Shown here piece by piece: positions 60,668-64,000 of a stretch of 64,000 nucleotides of DNA. Source of the DNA: Orobanche coerulescens (lineage: Eukaryota; Streptophyta; Magnoliopsida; Lamiales; Orobanchaceae). Both the position numbers and the translations under genes were made by a program. The notes under the pieces were generated by a model. The model did no database searches. It was given only the letters and a program-made list of their open reading frames with translations, and had not been told where the DNA came from. How positions within the stretch are numbered: the stretch's first letter is position 1; each line of letters starts with the position of its first letter. The stretch lies in assembly GCA_033398695.1 (NCBI GenBank), contig CM065814.1:20613501-20677500 (forward strand), given 5' to 3'.

Positions 60668-61800
60668 ATGGGCAGTCGATGGTTGGGCCTGATGTGGCTA
60701 AAGCCCGGTGGGGCTGGGGCCAGATTGGTGGATTGTAGTGGGCCGAAGCCAGGTGGGGCGGTAACTGGGCTAGGGTAGTATTGAAGGGGTGTTGGGCTGA
60801 GTGTTGTGAGACAGGCCGAATGCCCAATGGCCAAGCTGTTTGGGTGTCGAATGTTAACAGATTGAGGGGTGAGGATACTAGTTAATCCCAACTTCCTCAA
60901 AACACGCATTATAGTCTCATCAGTTTGTTCTTTAGGTTCAACCACACGACCCATAGACTTATTATTATTGTCATGAACAAATTTACACCCCGCCCCATAT
61001 CGACAACGCTCTAGCATAATTAATGCACGGATTCCTAGATTTAACTTGCGGATTTGGGGGGGGGGGTGACGGTTGTTACTTTTGTCGGTCAAAAGTACCA
61101 CGGGAGAAGATGACGACGAGTCCACGGGTGGTGCAAGGGACTTGGATTTTAGTCACATTTCCTCGGTGACTAGCATAGAGCGCGCGGTTTTGAAGTCGGG
61201 AAACGTATCTTTGTAGTGCATATACCCACAAACTTGATTATACGTATCCGAGAGGCCATCAAGAGCATAATGAACCGCATCTTCATCCGAAACGGGGGAA
61301 TCGAGGCTAGCAAGTATTGTCATGATTGATTCGATTTTCTGAAAATATGCTTCCATTGTTAACGACCCAAGCTTGATGAACCGTAATTCCGTCTTCAATG
61401 CCGAGGTTCTTGACCGTTTGTTGTCTTTCACGAGATCGCTAATAAATTCCCAAGCCACCTGTGCGGATTTCGATCGTGCATTAACCAACCGTTTCTGTAG
61501 AGAATCTGATAGGGTCGAAAAGATCCAAGAAAGGATGATTTTATCGACCTTTTGTTCTTCGGGTGTGAGAGGAGCGGGTGTGCTAGTATCTGGCCCACTG
61601 TTGGTGCCATGTATGAACTTGGATACATCACAAGTATCACATAACTGCTCAAAGAAAAATTGTCAAGATGCATAGTTCCAATCATCGAACTCAAGCTTGA
61701 CGGGAACCCAAGTGTGGAGGTGATGATGAGTAACGGCTGATAACTTGTCGGAGATGGAAACAATGGAGTTTCGTTGGAGCTGATCATGATGAGGTGCGAT
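60622..61800 (-). pseudogene. Copia G Gag with CCCH finger
   Basis: The minus-strand frame begins near 61800 without an ATG: the likely start codon reads ATC before APHHDQLQRN. It has a TGA at 61663-61665 where a Trp is expected (NYAS-stop-QFFFEQL). The open capsid-like region is 61488-61156 (WEFISDLVKDNKRSRTSALK; FQKIESIMTILASLDSPVSD). Another TGA follows at 61153-61155. Downstream CRYGAGCKFVHD resembles the CCCH finger found in this copia group instead of a CCHC knuckle. The frame ends at 60622 after a shift relative to protease. Assembly-competent Gag cannot be made. Confidence 0.85.
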
Positions 61801-62045
61801 GGGTAGGGTTTATAAGGGACAAGGTATATTTGTGGTACGTGAGCAGTAGGGACGAGACGAAATAAAATACTTGTGACCTTAGTTAGCACAAGTAACACAA
61901 GCAATTGTGTGGATTGTGACCTAGCTCGAATCACCAACACAAGAGTAAAAGAATGGATCGATTTACAGTGGAGGTTGTGACAAATTGGAAGTCGGCTGGA
62001 GTTTGAGGGTTTGGTGGGAGGATCGAAAATATTAGGCCGATACCA

Positions 62046-62257
62046 TGTTAAGTATAAAGATGCAGGATAAATGAATTATTTTGTATGTCTTCTTCAGCAC
62101 CACATGCATCCCATATAAAGGGATTACAAAGACTAATTATGGACAAATCCCATAAATTACGGGATATACATATCACTAATTGATTGATACATACACTAAT
62201 TTACAGCCATGAATATTAATGTGAGAGATTTGGTCTTATCAAAATACTCGGCTAACA
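62046..62257 (-). repeat. 5' LTR of copia element G
   Basis: 212 bp, TGTTAAGTATAAAG ... GGCTAACA, followed by the second ATAAC. The PBS (minus strand tggtatcggcc) lies directly inside its left end. Confidence 0.95.
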
Positions 62258-62642
62258 ATAACAAATTATACTAGTAAAGGTATGATATATATGATTTTAA
62301 TGGAAGTTGATAAATAACAAAGGAAATTTGATTCACCTTTTATGATATTAAATTTTAAGACTCGGAATGTCTAGCATAGAAAAAATGCTGATATTTACTT
62401 AATTAAAATACATTAAATAATAGCGCGCGTATATAGATATTGGCTTATGTAAATTTATAATAATTCTTTTATAATAATATATTAAAATTTAATCAAGTAC
62501 TTTCGGAGGACATCTAAGTCTAGAAAAGGAGTCTGGATTACTTTCGGTGGAAATTTTTTCACAAGAAAAACTTTTTCTGTGTGATTTTGCAGATTAGGTA
62601 GAAGTATTTAAGATTGACTTTGCGGAGAATTCTAAAGTATGT
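62258..62642. other. AT-rich intergenic sequence
   Basis: No gene or repeat recognised between copia G and the MITE. Confidence 0.4.
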
Positions 62643-62651
62643 AGTGATGGT

Positions 62652-63545
62652 CGGCGTAGAATTTTTTTACATTCCATAATTTTTTACTTTTTCAAAAATG
62701 TTCCAAAAAATTAATTTATCCAATTACATCTTAATTTTACGCTAACTTTACAATTTACGTCCCAAAGTGTTTTTTTAATTAGAGATTTCAGGTAATCTAG
62801 CCTACGTGGATTTACGTGGCACTAGTTGACCAATGAAATAATAGGAGATGAACACATCGGGATAGAATTTTTTTACGTCCCATAATTTTTTTAGGGGTCC
62901 CAATAATAGGAGATGGACCCAAAAAGTTAATTTATCCAATTACGTCATAATTTCACTAGGGGTGTTCAAAACTGGATATCCAGAATTTCGGATATCTGAA
63001 AATTCGAATAGTATATTTTGATATCCGATATCCATATCCGAAAAAAATATAAATTATATTCGGATATCTTTATATTCGGAAAAAATATTCGGATTTGGAT
63101 ATCGGATATCCGAATATCCGAAAAAAACTTCGGATATAGATATCGGATATCCGAATATCCGAATACCTTTTATTATTTAGATTATAAAAAATTAAAAAAA
63201 ATTAGGATTTTTCGGATATTTCGGATATCCGATTTTTCTGAAAAGTACTATTCGATATCCGAATTCGAAGTTCCGGATATCCGAACTTCGGATATCCGAA
63301 TTTTCGGATATCCGGAACTTCGGATTTTCGGATATTTCGGATCGGATATCGGATATTTTTGAACACCCATAAAAAACACGTGAGCGGCACAGGGGGCGAA
63401 ACGACATCGTTTAGTACTTGTCAGTGTTCTTTGGGACGTAAATTGTAAAATTAGGGTAAAATTGGGACGTAATTGAATAAATTAACTTTTTTGGGACGTT
63501 TTTAAAAAAAATAAAAAATTATGAGACGTAAAAAAATTATATCCC
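62652..63545. mobile_element. Mutator-like MITE (894 bp) with 9-bp target duplication
   Basis: AGTGATGGT occurs at 62643-62651 and 63546-63554, a 9-bp duplication typical of Mutator elements. Long imperfect inverted repeats (about 120 bp) run inward: left aatttttttacattccataa, right complement aatttttttacgtctcataa. Another copy of the terminal motif (gggatagaatttttttacgt) starts at about 62861, so an internal duplication or nested copy is likely. No transposase. A hAT MITE sits inside at 62957-63371. Confidence 0.75.
62957..63371. mobile_element. hAT-type MITE (~0.41 kb) related to the 3.6-kb hAT element
   Basis: Left end taggggtgttcaaaactgga, right end ttttgaacaccc plus a slightly changed terminus. 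Nearly all of it is ggatatccga-type palindromic repeats like the subterminal zones of 36324-39947. The flanks aatttcac / aaaaacac match at only 5 of 8 positions, so the target duplication is eroded or the right border is off by a few bases. No coding capacity; it would depend on a transposase such as that at 37075-39238. Confidence 0.8.
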
Positions 63546-63554
63546 AGTGATGGT

Positions 63555-63770
63555 CTCTTGTTCCAAGGGAGCTTAACAATAGTATTGTTCAGTCAAAAAA
63601 CTAAAGATGCGTGAATCAATTATTTAATATAAATATTATTTCATCACGTAATATTACAGAAAAAAAGTTTATTCTCCAACTCAATTTAAACTCGAAAGCC
63701 ACATAATTATTTCAAGCAGATTATAACATAATTGAGATACATGTGTAGTTTATTTTTAATACTTGTTCAA
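63555..63770. other. 3' flank of the DUF26 gene
   Basis: AT-rich, no coding sequence. Probably 3' UTR and downstream sequence of the gene ending at 63771. Confidence 0.4.
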
Positions 63771-64000
63771 TTAATTATGCTCTATGAAATCATAGATCTC
63801 ATATCTTACTTTGCAACTTCCAGTTTCAGTTCTCCAACCTTCAGGACTACTATATGTACCAATATACGTGTTATTTAGTTCATTCAGAAGACCTTCAAGA
63901 CAAGTCGTGCAGTTCTTCAGGGAAAGATCTTGGGTGCATTGGACCATGCCGAATATTGCAGGGTCACCTGTTTTTCCGTTGGCGAACATATAGCCAGTTG
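63771..64000 (-). CDS. DUF26/Gnk2-domain cysteine-rich secretory protein, C-terminal part (cut by window edge)
   Basis: Open minus-strand frame from the window edge (first full codon ACT at 63996-63998) to TAA at 63771-63773, 75 codons, beginning TGYMFANGKTG. It contains VQCTQDLSLKNCTTCLEGLL, the C-X8-C-X2-C signature of the DUF26 (stress-antifungal, Gnk2) domain. ETGSCKVRYEIYDF follows, holding the last conserved Cys and the usual YE[IL]Y end. The stop comes right after the domain, with no transmembrane segment or kinase, so a cysteine-rich repeat secretory protein is more likely than a receptor kinase; an alternatively spliced or truncated receptor kinase gene is possible. Such proteins act in the apoplast, often in defence. 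No damage is visible in the part seen. Confidence 0.8.
   Translation of the reverse strand, partial: TGYMFANGKTGDPAIFGMVQCTQDLSLKNCTTCLEGLLNELNNTYIGTYSSPEGWRTETGSCKVRYEIYDFIEHN

Larger units (their letters stand above)
57169..62257 (-). mobile_element. Ty1/copia retrotransposon G (5089 bp), complete structure, broken genes
   Basis: LTRs of 213 bp (57169-57381) and 212 bp (62046-62257), TGTTGAGTAT...TAACA, with exact target duplication ATAAC (57164-57168, 62258-62262). The purine tract gcgggggag on the minus strand abuts the left LTR. The right LTR is joined by tggtatcggcc, a tRNA-Met-like PBS. Domain order gag, CCCH finger, protease, integrase, RT, RNase H is that of Ty1/copia. At least four nonsense codons (61663-61665, 61153-61155, 58982-58984, 58787-58789) and two frameshifts (about 60650 and 57795) inactivate it. 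LTRs remain very similar. Confidence 0.95.

Overview
This window reads as nuclear DNA of a flowering plant, most likely a eudicot, from a transposon-rich, probably heterochromatic region. The evidence is nested plant-type LTR retrotransposons (Ty3/gypsy Tekay-like chromovirus, Tat-like gypsy, Ty1/copia), hAT, CACTA and Mutator-like DNA elements, a ~170-bp satellite, and remnants of plant gene families: a His-containing phosphotransfer protein (AHP), a universal stress protein, a DUF7054 protein and a DUF26/Gnk2 secreted protein. I saw no rRNA or tRNA gene, no CRISPR array and no bacterial-style operon. The only host coding sequence that looks intact is the DUF26 gene fragment cut off by the right edge.

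Layout. 1-2998: 5' end of a minus-strand gypsy element (gag start, PBS, one 2.4-kb LTR). 3000-4205: about seven copies of a ~170-bp tandem repeat. 4206-13179: a dead AHP gene whose intron holds a 7.25-kb copia-type element (5110-12363, TSD ATATT). That element carries a captured exon of a universal stress protein gene. 13180-53726: one 40.5-kb block with three copies of the same ~2.45-kb LTR and two gypsy internal regions (LTR-A-LTR-B-LTR, minus strand, near-matching flanks ctaaa/gtaaa). Three elements are nested in it: a Tat-like element D with three LTRs (15404-25876, TSD CGCTA), a hAT transposon with a nearly complete transposase (36324-39947, TSD ATGACCAT), and a coding-free LTR element C (40232-48784, TSD AAATC).

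53727-57168: DUF7054 gene remnant, a CACTA transposon end, and a hAT transposase C-terminal fragment. 57169-62257: a Ty1/copia element G (TSD ATAAC) with gag, protease, integrase, RT and RNase H all recognisable but broken. 62258-63770: a Mutator-type MITE (9-bp TSD AGTGATGGT) containing a small MITE whose ends match the 3.6-kb hAT element. 63771-64000: the DUF26 gene fragment.

The elements are best read as a stratigraphy. Old host genes were split by insertions, and those insertions were hit in turn by younger ones. Internal lengths of units A and B agree closely (5263 bp, and about 5255 bp once nested insertions are removed). They share a disabling frameshift, then decayed separately by C-to-T-type nonsense mutations. 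The least ordinary items are the arrays of short palindromes inside the LTRs, the gag-plus-antisense-gene element D with its own antisense TATA box, the stress-protein exon inside a retroelement, the two independent three-LTR structures, and the hAT/MITE pair. All calls come from reading the sequence; no database search was run.
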